Shown here in pieces: positions 39,215 to 56,037 of a stretch of DNA of 63,802 nt. The stretch comes from Prescottella defluvii. GTDB taxonomy: Bacteria > Actinomycetota > Actinomycetes > Mycobacteriales > Mycobacteriaceae. The position numbers and the translations under genes were made by a program. The notes under the pieces were generated by a model. It worked only from the letters and a program-made list of their open reading frames with translations. It did not search any database and was not told where the DNA came from. The stretch covers positions 1 through 63,802 of the forward strand of contig NZ_JPOC01000035.1 of assembly GCF_000738775.1 (NCBI RefSeq), read 5' to 3'. Every line of letters begins with the position of its first letter. Position 1 is the first letter of the stretch.

Positions 39215-39592
39215 TCAGAAGACCGGGCCGGTGTACTTCTCGCCGGGGCCCTTGCCGGGCTCGTCGGGGTGCGCCGAGGCCTCCCGGAAGGCGCGCTGCA
39301 GAGCCTGCAGGCCCTCGCGGATCGGGCCGGCGTGCGGGCCGAGGTACTCGACCGAGGAGGTGACCAGTCCGGCGAGTGCGGTGATCAGGCGGCGGGCCTC
39401 GTCGAGGTCGAGGTGGGGGCTGTTGTCGGGGTTCGGATCCGACAGGCCGAGCTTCTCCGCGGCCGAGCTCATCAGCATCACGGCGGCGCGGCTGATCACC
39501 TCGATCGCGGGAACCTCGGCGAGATCGCGCACGTCGTCGAGATCGTCCTCGGCATGCTGGACGGAATCGGCCGGATCAGGGTTCTGCGTCAT
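39215..39592 (-). CDS. DUF1844 domain protein
   Basis: 125 aa. The DUF1844 core is visible as AIEVISRAAVMLMSSAAEKLG (in two parts: AIEVISRAAVML, MSSAAEKLG) near residue 30, LDLDEARRLITALAGL near 62 and a long helix to ~110. The N-terminus is acidic and the C-terminus (PGKGPGEKYTGPVF) unstructured. All-helical, cytosolic. Function unknown, but position next to infC is conserved in several actinobacteria as I remember. Divergent from infC. Confidence 0.8.
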   Translation of the reverse strand: MTQNPDPADSVQHAEDDLDDVRDLAEVPAIEVISRAAVMLMSSAAEKLGLSDPNPDNSPHLDLDEARRLITALAGLVTSSVEYLGPHAGPIREGLQALQRAFREASAHPDEPGKGPGEKYTGPVF

Positions 39593-40010
39593 GGTGAAGA
39601 GGATTCCATCCGCGTGTGGGGCCGCCGCGGCAGGGTGATGCGGGCGGGGGCGATTCGATCCGCGCCTCGATCGATGCTACGCTGTTCCTCACGACCGCCC
39701 TCGGCTTCGGCCAGGGCAGCAAAGTGGAGTCCGACTCCCACCTCTGCGCGGCACCGTCAGGTGCAGTTCAGTGGTCCGGTCGCCGCACGGATCAATGCTG
39801 ATCGTATCGGTCAGTTGATTAGCATCCGTCGGCTCCTTCGTTCTCGCGAAGGGGATGGCAGTCCCGATGGATCGGGAGTGGCGTCTGGCCGGTCGACATC
39901 GGGCCCCGCACGGCGACATCAGTCGCTGACGCGGGGCTTTCTTGTTGGGGTAGAGGGCGCACGGGCTGCGGCGCGGTCACCGGACTGCACCGCTCAACCT
40001 AGGAGGCCCC
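39593..40010 (+). promoter_or_regulatory. infC leader region with promoter
   Basis: 418 bases without a gene. A promoter-like TTCGAT-N18-TACGCT (39654-39683) would start an mRNA near 39690, giving a leader of ~320 nt. The leader contains small hairpins (CTTCG/CGAAG at ~39837-39852; TCCCGAT/ATCGGGA at ~39862-39877) and an intrinsic terminator at 39903-39940. This is the layout of a regulated attenuator before the infC-rpmI-rplT operon. The ligand or protein that controls it cannot be read from sequence. Confidence 0.6.
39903..39940 (+). terminator. Attenuator hairpin in the infC leader
   Basis: GCCCCGC (39903-39909) pairs with GCGGGGC (39931-39937), and the interior CGGCGAC/GTCGCTG extends the stem around an ATCA loop. 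It is followed by TTTCTTGTTG. It lies ~70 bases before the infC start and after its promoter, so it acts inside the leader, not at the end of a gene. Confidence 0.75.
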
Positions 40011-40616
<606 letters not shown>

Positions 40617-40670
40617 CGAGACCACTTCACGCAAGACCGAAGTACAGAGAACACAAGAACTGAGGACTCC

Positions 40671-40865
40671 ATGCCCAAGTCGAAGACCCATAGCGGCACC
40701 GCGAAGCGATTCAAGGTGTCCGGTAGCGGAAAGATCCTGCGCCAGAAGGCCGGACGTCGCCACCTGCTCGAGCACAAGAGCTCCCGCGTGACCCGTCGCC
40801 TCGATGGCAAGGCCGTCGTCGCCGACGCGGATGCTCCTCGCATCAAGCGCCTGCTCGGCATCTGA
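40671..40865 (+). CDS. rpmI: 50S ribosomal protein L35
   Basis: 64 aa, standard length, strongly basic ([20 protein letters not shown] at the start, [14 protein letters not shown] in the middle). Structural protein of the large subunit. Second gene of the infC-rpmI-rplT operon, 54 bases after infC. In other bacteria L20, encoded next, represses the operon. Confidence 0.97.
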   Translation: MPKSKTHSGTAKRFKVSGSGKILRQKAGRRHLLEHKSSRVTRRLDGKAVVADADAPRIKRLLGI

Positions 40866-40928
40866 GCCCTTCCCCCTACTGACCACACGGGGCCGCTTCC
40901 GCGCCCCGAAGATTGACAGGATTTTGCA

Positions 40929-41318
40929 GTGGCACGCGTAAAGAGGGCAGTCAACGCCCAGAAGAAGCGTCGTTCGATTCTCGAGGCCTCGAGCGGCTAC
41001 CGCGGACAGCGTTCGCGCCTGTACCGCAAGGCCAAGGAGCAGCAGCTCCACTCGATGACCTACGCCTACCGTGACCGTCGCGCGCGCAAGGGCGACTTCC
41101 GGAAGCTGTGGATCGCGCGTATCAACGCTGCGGCTCGCGCCAACGACATCACCTACAACCGCTTCATCCAGGGCCTGAAGGCTGCGGGTGTCGAGGTTGA
41201 CCGCAAGATCCTCGCCGAGCTCGCAGTGTCCGACGCTGCGGCGTTCGCCGGCCTGGTTGCCGTTGCGAAGGCGGCTCTGCCGGCCGACGTCAACGCTCCT
41301 GCCGGAGAAGCGGCCTGA
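40929..41318 (+). CDS. rplT: 50S ribosomal protein L20
   Basis: 129 aa with the family start [19 protein letters not shown] and the [20 protein letters not shown] block. It binds 23S rRNA and is needed for early 50S assembly. GTG start with ACAGGA ten bases upstream. The Ala-rich C-terminal tail ([18 protein letters not shown]) is a typical actinobacterial addition. A 1430-codon antisense open frame that begins inside this gene is a shadow. Confidence 0.97.
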   Translation: MARVKRAVNAQKKRRSILEASSGYRGQRSRLYRKAKEQQLHSMTYAYRDRRARKGDFRKLWIARINAAARANDITYNRFIQGLKAAGVEVDRKILAELAVSDAAAFAGLVAVAKAALPADVNAPAGEAA

Positions 41319-41341
41319 GTCAGCAGTTCCGGAATCGACCC

Positions 41342-42142
41342 GTGGAGCCGTTCACCGAACGGACTCCGCGGGTCGTTTCTGCTGTCAAGCTCCTGCGCGG
41401 CGCAGAGCGCAGGAAGGCAGGCCGCTTCCTCGCGGAGGGCGAGAACGCGGTCGCCGGGGCGCTCGCGTCCGGTCCGGTCCACGAGTTGTTCTTCACCGAG
41501 AATGCGGCCGAGCGCTATCCCGATCTGATTGAGAAGGCGGACGTCGCCGGCGTTCGGGCCTCGCTGGTCACCGATCGTGCGATCCGGGCCCTGAGCGATA
41601 CGGTCACCCCTCCCGGCGTCGTCGCGGTCTGCGACCTGCTGGATGTACCGCTGGACACCGCGCTGTCCGGCACACCGCGTCTGGTCGCAGTGCCGGTCGC
41701 GATCGGTGAACCCGGCAACGCGGGCACCGTCATCCGGGTGGCGGACGCCGTGGGCGCCGACGCGGCGATTCTCGCGGGCGACAGCGTCGACCCGCACAAC
41801 GGCAAGTGTGTGCGGTCCTCCGCCGGGAGTCTGTTCCACCTGCCGATCGTGCGTGAGCGGAACATCGACGTCGTGCTCGATTCGCTGTCCGGTGCCGGCA
41901 TCCAGATCCTCGCGACCGCCGCCGACGGTGAAGTCGATCTCGACGAGGCCGACGCCCTGCTGGATCGTCCCACCGCCTGGTTGTTCGGCAACGAGGCGCA
42001 CGGTCTCGATCCCGCGGTCGCGGCTCGCGCCGATCACCGAGTACGGATTCCCATCCGCGGGCGCGCCGAGAGCCTCAACCTCGCGACGGCCGCGTCCATC
42101 TGTCTGTACGCCAGCGCGCGCGTGCAGCATCGAAGCCCGTGA
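41342..42142 (+). CDS. TrmH/SpoU-family RNA 2'-O-methyltransferase (TsnR-like)
   Basis: 266 aa. N-terminal substrate-binding domain (SAVKLLRGAERRKAGRFLAE) followed by a SPOUT domain with the trefoil knot: NAGTVIRVADAVGADAAILA (motif 1, near 125), WLFGNEAHGL (motif 2, near 215) and IPIRGRAESLNLATAASICL (motif 3, near 239). It methylates a ribose in rRNA, most likely 23S, using SAM. GTG start 23 bases after rplT, so it is in the ribosomal operon, as in M. tuberculosis (Rv1644, tsnR). Confidence 0.92.
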   Translation: MEPFTERTPRVVSAVKLLRGAERRKAGRFLAEGENAVAGALASGPVHELFFTENAAERYPDLIEKADVAGVRASLVTDRAIRALSDTVTPPGVVAVCDLLDVPLDTALSGTPRLVAVPVAIGEPGNAGTVIRVADAVGADAAILAGDSVDPHNGKCVRSSAGSLFHLPIVRERNIDVVLDSLSGAGIQILATAADGEVDLDEADALLDRPTAWLFGNEAHGLDPAVAARADHRVRIPIRGRAESLNLATAASICLYASARVQHRSP

Positions 42143-43315
<1,173 letters not shown>

Positions 43316-43345
43316 TCGCGACGAGAACGAGAGAGCTGAGAAGAC

Positions 43346-45835
43346 GTGCGAGTAGCGCAATCGTGGCTGACCGAGATCCTGCAGCGGGCGACGCCCGAGT
43401 GGCAGGTGACCGCCGAGGAGTTGGACGCCGGGTTCGTCCGCGTCGGTCTCGAGGTCGAGGAGGTCGACGTCCTCGAGCCGGTGTCCGGTCCGCTGGTGGT
43501 GGGCCGGGTCCTGGAGATCACCGAGCTCACCGAGTTCAAGAAGCCGATCCGTTTCTGCAAGGTTGACGTCGGGGCGGACGAGCCTCAGGAGATCGTCTGC
43601 GGCGCCCGTAATTTCGCCGAAGGTGACCTGGTCGTCGCGGCGCTGCCCGGTGCCGTGCTCCCCGGTGGATTCGCGATCGCGTCCCGCAAGACGTACGGCC
43701 AGGTCTCCAACGGCATGATGTGCTCGGCGTCCGAGCTGGGCATCGGCAAGGACCATTCGGGAATCCTGGTCCTCGAGCCGGGGACGGCTGCGCCGGGCAC
43801 CGACGCGAACGAGTTGCTCGGCCTCGACGACACCATCATCGAGCTCAACATCACCCCGGACCGTGGCTACTGCTTCTCGGTCCGCGGACTGACCCGTGAG
43901 CTCGCCTGCGGGTTCGATCTCGAGTTCGCCGATCCCGCCGTGGTCCCGGCGCTGCCCGCCGACGGTGGCGAGGCGTGGCCGATCGAACTGCGGCCCGAGT
44001 CGAAGGCCACCCGTTTCACCGCCCGCCGGATCACCGGAATCGATCCGAAGGCCGTCAGCCCGTGGTGGCTGCAGCGGCGCCTGCTCCTGTCGGGCGTCCG
44101 TCCGATCTCGCCGGCCGTCGATGTCACCAACTACGTCCTGCTCGAGCTCGGTCAGCCGCTGCACGCGTTCGACGCCGTCAAGGTCGACGGCGGCCTCGTC
44201 GTCCGCCGCGCGCAGGCGGGGGAGAAGCTGACCACCCTCGACGGCGTGGAACGCACCCTCGACGGCGAGGACGTCGTCATCGCCGACAACTCTGGCGCCA
44301 TCTCGCTCGCGGGTGTCATGGGCGGTGCCAGCACCGAGGTCCATGACGGCACCACCGACATCCTGCTCGAGTCGGCGACGTGGGATCCGCTGGCGGTGTT
44401 CAAGACCGCCCGCCGGCACAAGCTGACGAGTGAGGCGAGCAAGCGGTACGAGCGGGTCGTCGACCCGGCGGTGGCGCTGCCGGCTCTCGATCGTGCGGCC
44501 GCGTTGCTGGTGGAGATCGCGGGCGGCACCATCGAACCCGTCCTCAGCGACGTCGGCGGTGTGATCCGGGTCGGCCAGATCCGCATGGACATCGACCTGC
44601 CGGACCGCGTCGCGGGCGTGACCTACCCGAACGGCACCGCCGCACGACGCCTGACCCAGATCGGCTGCATCGTCGAGGTCGGCGTCAGCGAGACCGGGCA
44701 CGGTCAGCTGGTCGTGACCCCGCCGTCGTGGCGTCCGGACCTGACCCAGCCCGCCGACCTGGTCGAGGAGGTGCTGCGCCTCGAGGGGCTCGAGCAGATC
44801 CCGTCCGTGTTGCCGCAGGCGCCGGCGGGCCGGGGACTGACTCCGCGGCAGCGTCGCCGCCGTGCCATCGGACGCACGCTCGCCGCGTCGGGCTACGTGG
44901 AGATCCTGCCGCCGGTGTTCCTGCCGCACGCGGTGTTCGACACGTGGGGACTCGACGCCGACGACCCGCGTCGCAACACCAGTGCGGTACTCAACCCGCT
45001 CGAGTCGGACCGCCCCGAACTGAACACCACGCTGCTGCCCGGCATGCTGGAGGTGTTGGCACGCAACGCCTCTCGTGGCCAGCGTGACCTGGCGCTGTAC
45101 GGCATCGCGCAGGTGGTGCTGCCGGGTCCGGACACCAAGCCGGTCGAGGCGCTGCCGGTGGACCGCCGTCCCACCGACGAGCAGATCGCCGAGCTGCTGA
45201 AGTCGCTGCCGGCGCAGCCGCTGCATGTCGCGGCCGTCCTGTCGGGTCAGCGGGAGCCGTCCGGTCCGTGGGGTGCGGGCCGTGCCGCGGAGGCGTCGGA
45301 TGCGTTCGCCGCGGTCCGTACCATCGCGGCCGCCGCCGGTGTCACCGTGGAACTGCGTGCCGCGCAGTACCTGCCGTGGCATCCGGGTCGCTGCGCCGAG
45401 GTGCTGTTCGACGGTGCTGTCGTCGGCCATGCCGGTGAGCTGCATCCGGCGGTGCTCGAGCGGTCCGGCCTCCCGGCCCGGACGTGCGCCGTCGAGATCG
45501 ACCTCGATGCCCTGCCGATCACCGAGGTGCTGCCGTCCCCGCGGGTGTCGCCGTTCCCTGCCGTGCTGCAGGACGTCGCGGTGGTCGTGGACAAGGCGGT
45601 GCCGGCCGCAGCCGTCGAGGCCGCACTCCGCTCGGGCGGCGGCGAACTGCTCGAGGACATCCGCCTGTTCGACGTGTTCGAGGGCGAGCAGGTGGGTGAG
45701 GGACGCAAGTCGCTGGCGTTCGCGCTGCGGTTCCGCGGTGCCGATCGCACGCTGACCGAGGACGAGGCCAGCGCGGCCCGCGACGCGGCGGTCGCTGCCG
45801 CGGCGGACGCGGTGGGAGCCGTGCTCCGCGGCTGA
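43346..45835 (+). CDS. pheT: Phenylalanyl-tRNA synthetase beta subunit
   Basis: 829 aa, full length. GTG start. N-terminal EMAP/tRNA-binding domain ([22 protein letters not shown]), B3/B4 editing domain (residues ~210-385, with [15 protein letters not shown]), B5 domain, catalytic-like core, and the C-terminal anticodon-binding FDX-ACB domain ([19 protein letters not shown] near 730). It edits Tyr-tRNA-Phe and presents the tRNA to PheS. Operon with pheS. Confidence 0.97.
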   Translation: MRVAQSWLTEILQRATPEWQVTAEELDAGFVRVGLEVEEVDVLEPVSGPLVVGRVLEITELTEFKKPIRFCKVDVGADEPQEIVCGARNFAEGDLVVAALPGAVLPGGFAIASRKTYGQVSNGMMCSASELGIGKDHSGILVLEPGTAAPGTDANELLGLDDTIIELNITPDRGYCFSVRGLTRELACGFDLEFADPAVVPALPADGGEAWPIELRPESKATRFTARRITGIDPKAVSPWWLQRRLLLSGVRPISPAVDVTNYVLLELGQPLHAFDAVKVDGGLVVRRAQAGEKLTTLDGVERTLDGEDVVIADNSGAISLAGVMGGASTEVHDGTTDILLESATWDPLAVFKTARRHKLTSEASKRYERVVDPAVALPALDRAAALLVEIAGGTIEPVLSDVGGVIRVGQIRMDIDLPDRVAGVTYPNGTAARRLTQIGCIVEVGVSETGHGQLVVTPPSWRPDLTQPADLVEEVLRLEGLEQIPSVLPQAPAGRGLTPRQRRRRAIGRTLAASGYVEILPPVFLPHAVFDTWGLDADDPRRNTSAVLNPLESDRPELNTTLLPGMLEVLARNASRGQRDLALYGIAQVVLPGPDTKPVEALPVDRRPTDEQIAELLKSLPAQPLHVAAVLSGQREPSGPWGAGRAAEASDAFAAVRTIAAAAGVTVELRAAQYLPWHPGRCAEVLFDGAVVGHAGELHPAVLERSGLPARTCAVEIDLDALPITEVLPSPRVSPFPAVLQDVAVVVDKAVPAAAVEAALRSGGGELLEDIRLFDVFEGEQVGEGRKSLAFALRFRGADRTLTEDEASAARDAAVAAAADAVGAVLRG

Positions 45836-45902
45836 GTCCGGAGATCGACCGACGAGGGGCTCCTCTCGGTAGCCTGGAAAGCGCTACTGGGAGGAGCCCT
45901 TC

Positions 45903-46349
45903 ATGGTCGAGATGGATGATGTGATCGCGCAGCTTCGGGGCGCGAGTGACGCGGAACTGCTCGCGGTGGTGCTGGCGGTCACCGGCGACCGTCCCGGACT
46001 GTCTCCGGTGCATGCGGCCGCTGCGGCGCTGTCCGCGGGTGGCGGCCACACCCCGGACCTGCCTCCCGACCCTTCGCGTCCGGCGATCCCGCCGGAGGTG
46101 CCGCCGCCGTTGACGATGGCCGCCGGTTCCGGGCCGTCGGTTCCGTCGCCGGACTACACCGAGGCCGGAGTCCCGATGTTCGATCGGGTCCGTGACCGGA
46201 TCGAGGAACGCTTCGGGACGGCACTCGGCTCGGAGGAACTCGAGCGCGAGAGCCGGGCGGGCCGGGACCTCGACGAGCAGTGGCAGGCACGGGAGAAGGC
46301 AGGCCGCGACAGGCTCGACGAGATTCGCCGATCCATGAAGGACCGGTGA
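45903..46349 (+). CDS. Hypothetical protein with proline-rich linker
   Basis: 148 aa with an excellent ribosome site (GGGAGGAG, eight bases). The N-terminal ~45 residues are helical (DVIAQLRGASDAELLAVVLA). A Pro-rich stretch follows (DLPPDPSRPAIPPEVPPP, ~52-69). The C-terminal ~60 residues are highly charged and helical (RVRDRIEERFG, EKAGRDRLDEIRRSMKDR), possibly a coiled coil. No membrane segment or signal peptide. I recognise no family. It sits between pheT and an SGNH hydrolase. Confidence 0.7.
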   Translation: MVEMDDVIAQLRGASDAELLAVVLAVTGDRPGLSPVHAAAAALSAGGGHTPDLPPDPSRPAIPPEVPPPLTMAAGSGPSVPSPDYTEAGVPMFDRVRDRIEERFGTALGSEELERESRAGRDLDEQWQAREKAGRDRLDEIRRSMKDR

Positions 46350-46420
46350 CCCCCGGATCGGCCGTGACGGCGAAGTTCTAGGCTCGTCGCACAGGTGCAG
46401 TAGAGATGAGGGGGATACCC

Positions 46421-47185
46421 GTGTTCAGTCGGTTCGTGGCGATCGGGGACAGCCAGAGCGAAGGACTCAACGACGGGGACGACGACGCGGGCTACCGCGG
46501 CTGGGCGGATCGGCTCGCCGAACGACTCGCGGAGGCCGACCCTGACGTCCGGTACGCCAACCTCGCCATCCGGGGGCGGCTGGCCCGTCAGGTGCGGGAG
46601 GAGCAGTTGGCTCCCGCGCTGGCGCTGCAGCCCGACCTGGCATCGGTCGTCGCGGGAGTGAACGACCTGCTGCGACCCAAGTTCGAACCCGTCGCGATCG
46701 CGGCAGAGCTGGAGATCGCGTTCGATGCGCTGACCGCGTCGGGCGCGCAGGTGCTGACGATGGCCTTTCCGACGCTCGGTGCAGGTATGCCGGGTGGCCG
46801 CGCGATCATGGCCCGGATATCGGCGCTGAACGCGGAGATCCGGGCGGCCGCGGCACGGCACGGCGTCGCGGTGATCGACCTCGAGATGTACCCGGTCTCC
46901 ACGGATCCGCGGCTGTGGAGCTGGGATCGTCTGCACCTCAACGCGGACGGACACGACCGGCTGGCCGCCGCCGCAGCCACCGTGCTGGGGCTGCCCGGCA
47001 CCGACCTCACGTGGCAGGACAGCCTGGGTCCGCTCCCGCCGGTCACCGTGCCGGGGCGGCTTCGCGCGGACGCCGAGTGGGCGGTGCGCTTCCTCGGGCC
47101 GTGGCTCGGCCGGCGCCTGCGTGGGACGTCGTCGGGTTCCGGTCGGATCGCGAAGCGCCCGGAACTCACACCTGTCCGGCAGTGA
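46421..47185 (+). CDS. SGNH/GDSL-family hydrolase
   Basis: 254 aa from GTG 46421, behind GAGGGGGA; ATG 46406 is an alternative. SGNH blocks: FVAIGDSQSEGLND with Ser nucleophile in GDS, Gly in NLAIRGRLARQ, Asn in VVAGVNDLLRP, and the D-x-x-H pair WDRLHLNADGH near 170. Esterase or lipase activity on an unknown ester. No signal peptide is seen, so it is probably cytosolic. The C-terminal ~50 residues are basic. Confidence 0.88.
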   Translation: MFSRFVAIGDSQSEGLNDGDDDAGYRGWADRLAERLAEADPDVRYANLAIRGRLARQVREEQLAPALALQPDLASVVAGVNDLLRPKFEPVAIAAELEIAFDALTASGAQVLTMAFPTLGAGMPGGRAIMARISALNAEIRAAAARHGVAVIDLEMYPVSTDPRLWSWDRLHLNADGHDRLAAAAATVLGLPGTDLTWQDSLGPLPPVTVPGRLRADAEWAVRFLGPWLGRRLRGTSSGSGRIAKRPELTPVRQ

Positions 47186-47277
47186 TCGGGAGCGGGTCGC
47201 GGTAGCGGAAGAGTGGAATGATCGGACAGGGTCGACCGGCGCGCTGCCTGCGTGTGGCCGACCGGTCACCATCTCTG

Positions 47278-49628
<2,351 letters not shown>

Positions 49629-49632
<4 letters not shown>

Positions 49633-50576
49633 GCGGCGGTATCGGAGACGCCGCGGTCACCGACCCGAGCATCGCGAACCTGACGTCGAGCCAGAAGGCG
49701 TACGTCCTCGCGGAGGCACTGCCGTGGCTGCAGCGTTTCCACGACAAGGTCGTCGTGATCAAGTACGGCGGCAACGCCATGATCGACGACGAGCTCAAGC
49801 GCGCGTTCGCCGCGGACATGGCGTTCCTGCGGACCATCGGCATCCACCCGGTCGTCGTGCACGGCGGCGGACCGCAGATCAACGCGATGCTCAAGCGCCT
49901 CGGCATGGAGGGCGAATTCCGGGGCGGGTTCCGCGTCACCACGCCCGAGGTCATGGACGTGGTCCGGATGGTGCTGTTCGGTCAGGTCGGCCGCGAACTG
50001 GTCGGCCTGATCAACGCGCACGGTCCGTTCGCCGTCGGGATCTCCGGCGAGGACGCGCGGCTGTTCACCGCGACCCGGCGCACCGTCCGGGTCGACGGCG
50101 AGGCCACCGACATCGGGCTGGTCGGAGACGTCACCACCGTCAACCCGGCCGCGGTGCTGGATCTCATTGCGGCCGGACGCATTCCGGTGGTGTCGACGAT
50201 CGCGCCCGACGAGGACGGCGTCGTACACAACATCAACGCGGACACCGCCGCGGCGGCGCTCGCGGAGGCCATCGGCGCCGAGAAGCTCGTCGTCCTCACC
50301 GACGTCGAGGGTCTCTACACCGACTGGCCGGACCGCAGCTCGCTCGCGTCCGAGATCGACACGGCCGCGCTGCGTCAGCTGCTGCCGAGCCTCGACGCCG
50401 GCATGGTCCCCAAGATGGAGGCGTGCCTGCGCGCCGTCGAGGGCGGCGTGCCCACCGCACACGTCATCGACGGCCGTGTCGCGCATTCCGTACTGCTCGA
50501 ACTCTTCACCGGGGAGGGCATCGGCACGATGGTCGTCCCCGCCCCGCAATTGGTAACCACGGAAGGACTGGAATGA
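49629..50576 (+). CDS. argB: Acetylglutamate kinase
   Basis: 315 aa. It phosphorylates N-acetylglutamate, the usual arginine-inhibited step. Amino-acid kinase motifs: [16 protein letters not shown] near 43 and [18 protein letters not shown] near 78; [20 protein letters not shown] near 206. The N-terminal helix ([19 protein letters not shown]) is the extension found in arginine-sensitive hexameric kinases, so feedback inhibition is likely. ATG overlaps the argJ stop (ATGA). Confidence 0.96.
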
Positions 50577-51790
50577 CTGCCACGACGGATCTCCAGCAGC
50601 GCTGGTCCGGCGCACTGATGAACACCTACGGCGTTCCCCGGGTGGCGTTGGTCCGTGGCGAGGGCGCGGTCGTCACCGATGCCGACGGCAAGCAGTACCT
50701 CGATCTGCTCGCCGGTATCGCCGTCAACATCCTCGGGCACGCGCACCCGGCGATCGTCGAGGCGGTCACCACGCAGCTGTCCACCCTGGGTCACGTGTCG
50801 AACCTCTATGCGAGCGAGCCTGCCGTGGCGCTGGCCGAGCACCTGCTCGCTCAGCTGGGTGCCGGCGACGCCGCCGGTTCCGTCACCGGCCGGGTGTTCC
50901 TGTGCAACTCCGGCACAGAGGCCAACGAGGCCGCGTTCAAGCTGGCCCGGGCGACGGGCCGGCGCAAGATCATCGCCGCCGAGAAGGCGTTCCACGGCCG
51001 GACGATGGGGGCACTGGCGCTCACCGGTCAGCCCGACAAGCGGGCGCCGTTCGAGCCGATGCCGCCCGGCGTCGAGCACGTGCCCTACGGCGACCTCGAG
51101 GCGCTCGACCGGGTCGTCGACGAGGACACCGCCGCGGTGTTCCTCGAACCGATCATGGGTGAGGGCGGCGTCGTCGTTCCACCCGAGGGCTACCTCGCGG
51201 GCGCCCGGAAGATCACCGCCGACCGCGGTGCGCTGCTCATCCTCGACGAGGTGCAGACGGGCATCGGCCGCACCGGCTGGTTCTACGCGCACCAGGCCGC
51301 CGGCATCGTGCCGGACGTCATGACGCTGGCGAAGGGCCTCGGTGGCGGCATGCCGATCGGCGCCTGCATCGCGACCGGTGCGGCGGCGGAACTGTTCGGT
51401 CCGGGCAAGCACGGCACCACGTTCGGCGGTAACCCGGTGTGCGCGTCGGCGGCGCTGGCGGTGCTGCAGACGATCGCCGCCGAGGATCTGCTGTCGCACG
51501 CCGACAACCTGGGCAAGACCATCTCCGCCGGAATCGAGGGTCTCGGGCATCCGCTCGTCGACCACGTCCGGGGCTCGGGCCTGCTGCTGGGCGTCGTGCT
51601 CACCGCGGACATCGCGCCGGCGGTCGAGACCGCGGCCCGTGAGGCCGGGTATCTCGTGAACGCCGCGCAGCCCGGTGTGGTCCGGTTGGCACCCCCGCTG
51701 ATCCTCACCGAGGAGCAGGCGGAAGGATTCGTCGCGGCGCTGCCCGAGATCCTCGACAGCGCCACCGCGGCAACCAGTGGAGGCAAGTAG
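50573..51790 (+). CDS. argD: Acetylornithine aminotransferase
   Basis: 405 aa class III PLP aminotransferase. It makes N-acetylornithine from the semialdehyde and glutamate. [11 protein letters not shown] and [18 protein letters not shown] near 105, PLP-binding [14 protein letters not shown] near 223 and the Schiff-base Lys in [14 protein letters not shown] near 250. The ATG overlaps the argB stop by four bases. argF follows three bases after its stop. Confidence 0.96.
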   Translation: MTATTDLQQRWSGALMNTYGVPRVALVRGEGAVVTDADGKQYLDLLAGIAVNILGHAHPAIVEAVTTQLSTLGHVSNLYASEPAVALAEHLLAQLGAGDAAGSVTGRVFLCNSGTEANEAAFKLARATGRRKIIAAEKAFHGRTMGALALTGQPDKRAPFEPMPPGVEHVPYGDLEALDRVVDEDTAAVFLEPIMGEGGVVVPPEGYLAGARKITADRGALLILDEVQTGIGRTGWFYAHQAAGIVPDVMTLAKGLGGGMPIGACIATGAAAELFGPGKHGTTFGGNPVCASAALAVLQTIAAEDLLSHADNLGKTISAGIEGLGHPLVDHVRGSGLLLGVVLTADIAPAVETAAREAGYLVNAAQPGVVRLAPPLILTEEQAEGFVAALPEILDSATAATSGGK

Positions 51791-53250
<1,460 letters not shown>

Positions 53251-53299
53251 CCACTAGACTCTTTCCCGAACACTTCTCTCTCTAAGGAGCACACACACC

Positions 53300-54499
53300 A
53301 TGGCTGAACGCGTCGTACTCGCCTACTCCGGCGGGCTGGACACCTCGGTGGCCATCAGCTGGATCGGCAAGGAGACCGGCAAAGAGGTCGTCGCCGTCGC
53401 CATCGATCTCGGCCAGGGCGGCGAGGACATGGAGGTCGTGCGTCAGCGTGCCCTCGACTGCGGCGCCGTCGAGTCGGTCGTGGTGGATGCGCGCGACGAG
53501 TTCGCCGACGAGTACTGCCTGCCGACCATCCAGGCCAACGCGCTGTACATGGACCGCTACCCGCTGGTCTCGGCCATCAGCCGTCCGCTGATCGTCAAGC
53601 ACATCGTCGAGGCTGCTCGCGCGCACGGCGGCACCGTCGTCTCGCACGGCTGCACCGGCAAGGGCAACGACCAGGTCCGCTTCGAGGTCGGCTTCGGCGC
53701 CCTCGCTCCCGACCTCGAGGTCATCGCACCGGTCCGCGACTACGCCTGGACCCGTGAGAAGGCGATCGCCTTCGCCGAAGAGAACAACATCCCGATCAAC
53801 GTCTCCAAGCGCTCGCCGTTCTCGATCGACCAGAACGTGTGGGGCCGCGCCGTCGAGACCGGGTTCCTCGAGGACCTGTGGAACGCGCCGACCAAGGACG
53901 TCTACGACTACACCCAGGACCCCACGCTCAACTGGAACGCCCCCGACGAGCTGATCATCAGCTTCGAGGCCGGCAAGCCCGTCGCGATCGACGGCAAGCC
54001 CGTCACCGTGCTCGAGGCCATCCAGGAGCTCAACAAGCGCGCGGGCGCGCAGGGTGTCGGCCGCCTGGACGTCGTCGAGGACCGTCTCGTCGGCATCAAG
54101 AGCCGCGAAATCTACGAGGCCCCGGGCGCGATGGTGCTCATCACCGCGCACCAGGAGCTCGAGCACCTCACCCTCGAGCGTGAGCTGGGCCGCTACAAGC
54201 GTCAGATGGAGCAGCGCTGGAGCGAACTGGTCTACGACGGCCTGTGGTTCTCGCCGCTCAAGGACGCGCTCGATTCCTTCGTCGCGAAGACCCAGGAGCG
54301 GGTCACGGGCGACATCCGCCTGTTCCTGCACGGTGGCGCCATCACCGTCAACGGCCGCCGCAGCCCCGAGTCGCTGTACGACTTCAACCTCGCGACCTAC
54401 GACGAGGGCGACTCGTTCGACCAGTCGTACGCGAAGGGCTTCGTCAACATCCACGGCCTGTCCTCCAAGGTCGCCGCGAAGCGCGACCTGGGTCTCTAG
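53300..54499 (+). CDS. argG: Argininosuccinate synthase
   Basis: 399 aa. ATP-dependent joining of citrulline and aspartate. PP-loop [15 protein letters not shown] at residue ~8, citrulline/aspartate-binding [13 protein letters not shown] near 118, and [15 protein letters not shown] near 173. Preceded by 49 bases containing CTCTCTCTAAGGAGCAC, with AAGGAG as ribosome site; a separate promoter is possible here. argH follows three bases after its stop. Confidence 0.97.
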   Translation: MAERVVLAYSGGLDTSVAISWIGKETGKEVVAVAIDLGQGGEDMEVVRQRALDCGAVESVVVDARDEFADEYCLPTIQANALYMDRYPLVSAISRPLIVKHIVEAARAHGGTVVSHGCTGKGNDQVRFEVGFGALAPDLEVIAPVRDYAWTREKAIAFAEENNIPINVSKRSPFSIDQNVWGRAVETGFLEDLWNAPTKDVYDYTQDPTLNWNAPDELIISFEAGKPVAIDGKPVTVLEAIQELNKRAGAQGVGRLDVVEDRLVGIKSREIYEAPGAMVLITAHQELEHLTLERELGRYKRQMEQRWSELVYDGLWFSPLKDALDSFVAKTQERVTGDIRLFLHGGAITVNGRRSPESLYDFNLATYDEGDSFDQSYAKGFVNIHGLSSKVAAKRDLGL

Positions 54500-55927
<1,428 letters not shown>

Positions 55928-55999
55928 CCGGACCGGAGATCGACTCGGTGTAACCGCAGTCCCACATACGCAGTAATGTGAAAGGCTCATCGACGATGA

Positions 56000-56015
56000 T
56001 GTGATTCAAGTCACG
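56000..56015. promoter_or_regulatory. CRP/GlxR-like site before the acyl-CoA synthetase gene
   Basis: TGTGATTCAAGTCACG matches TGTGA-N6-TCACA at nine of ten conserved positions. It lies 22 bases before the GTG start at 56038 and ~20 bases after a -10-like TAATGT (55974-55979). That location, downstream of the likely transcription start, favours repression (inference). Confidence 0.65.
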
Positions 56016-56037
56016 ATGGGTTGCTGGGGGAGTGCTG

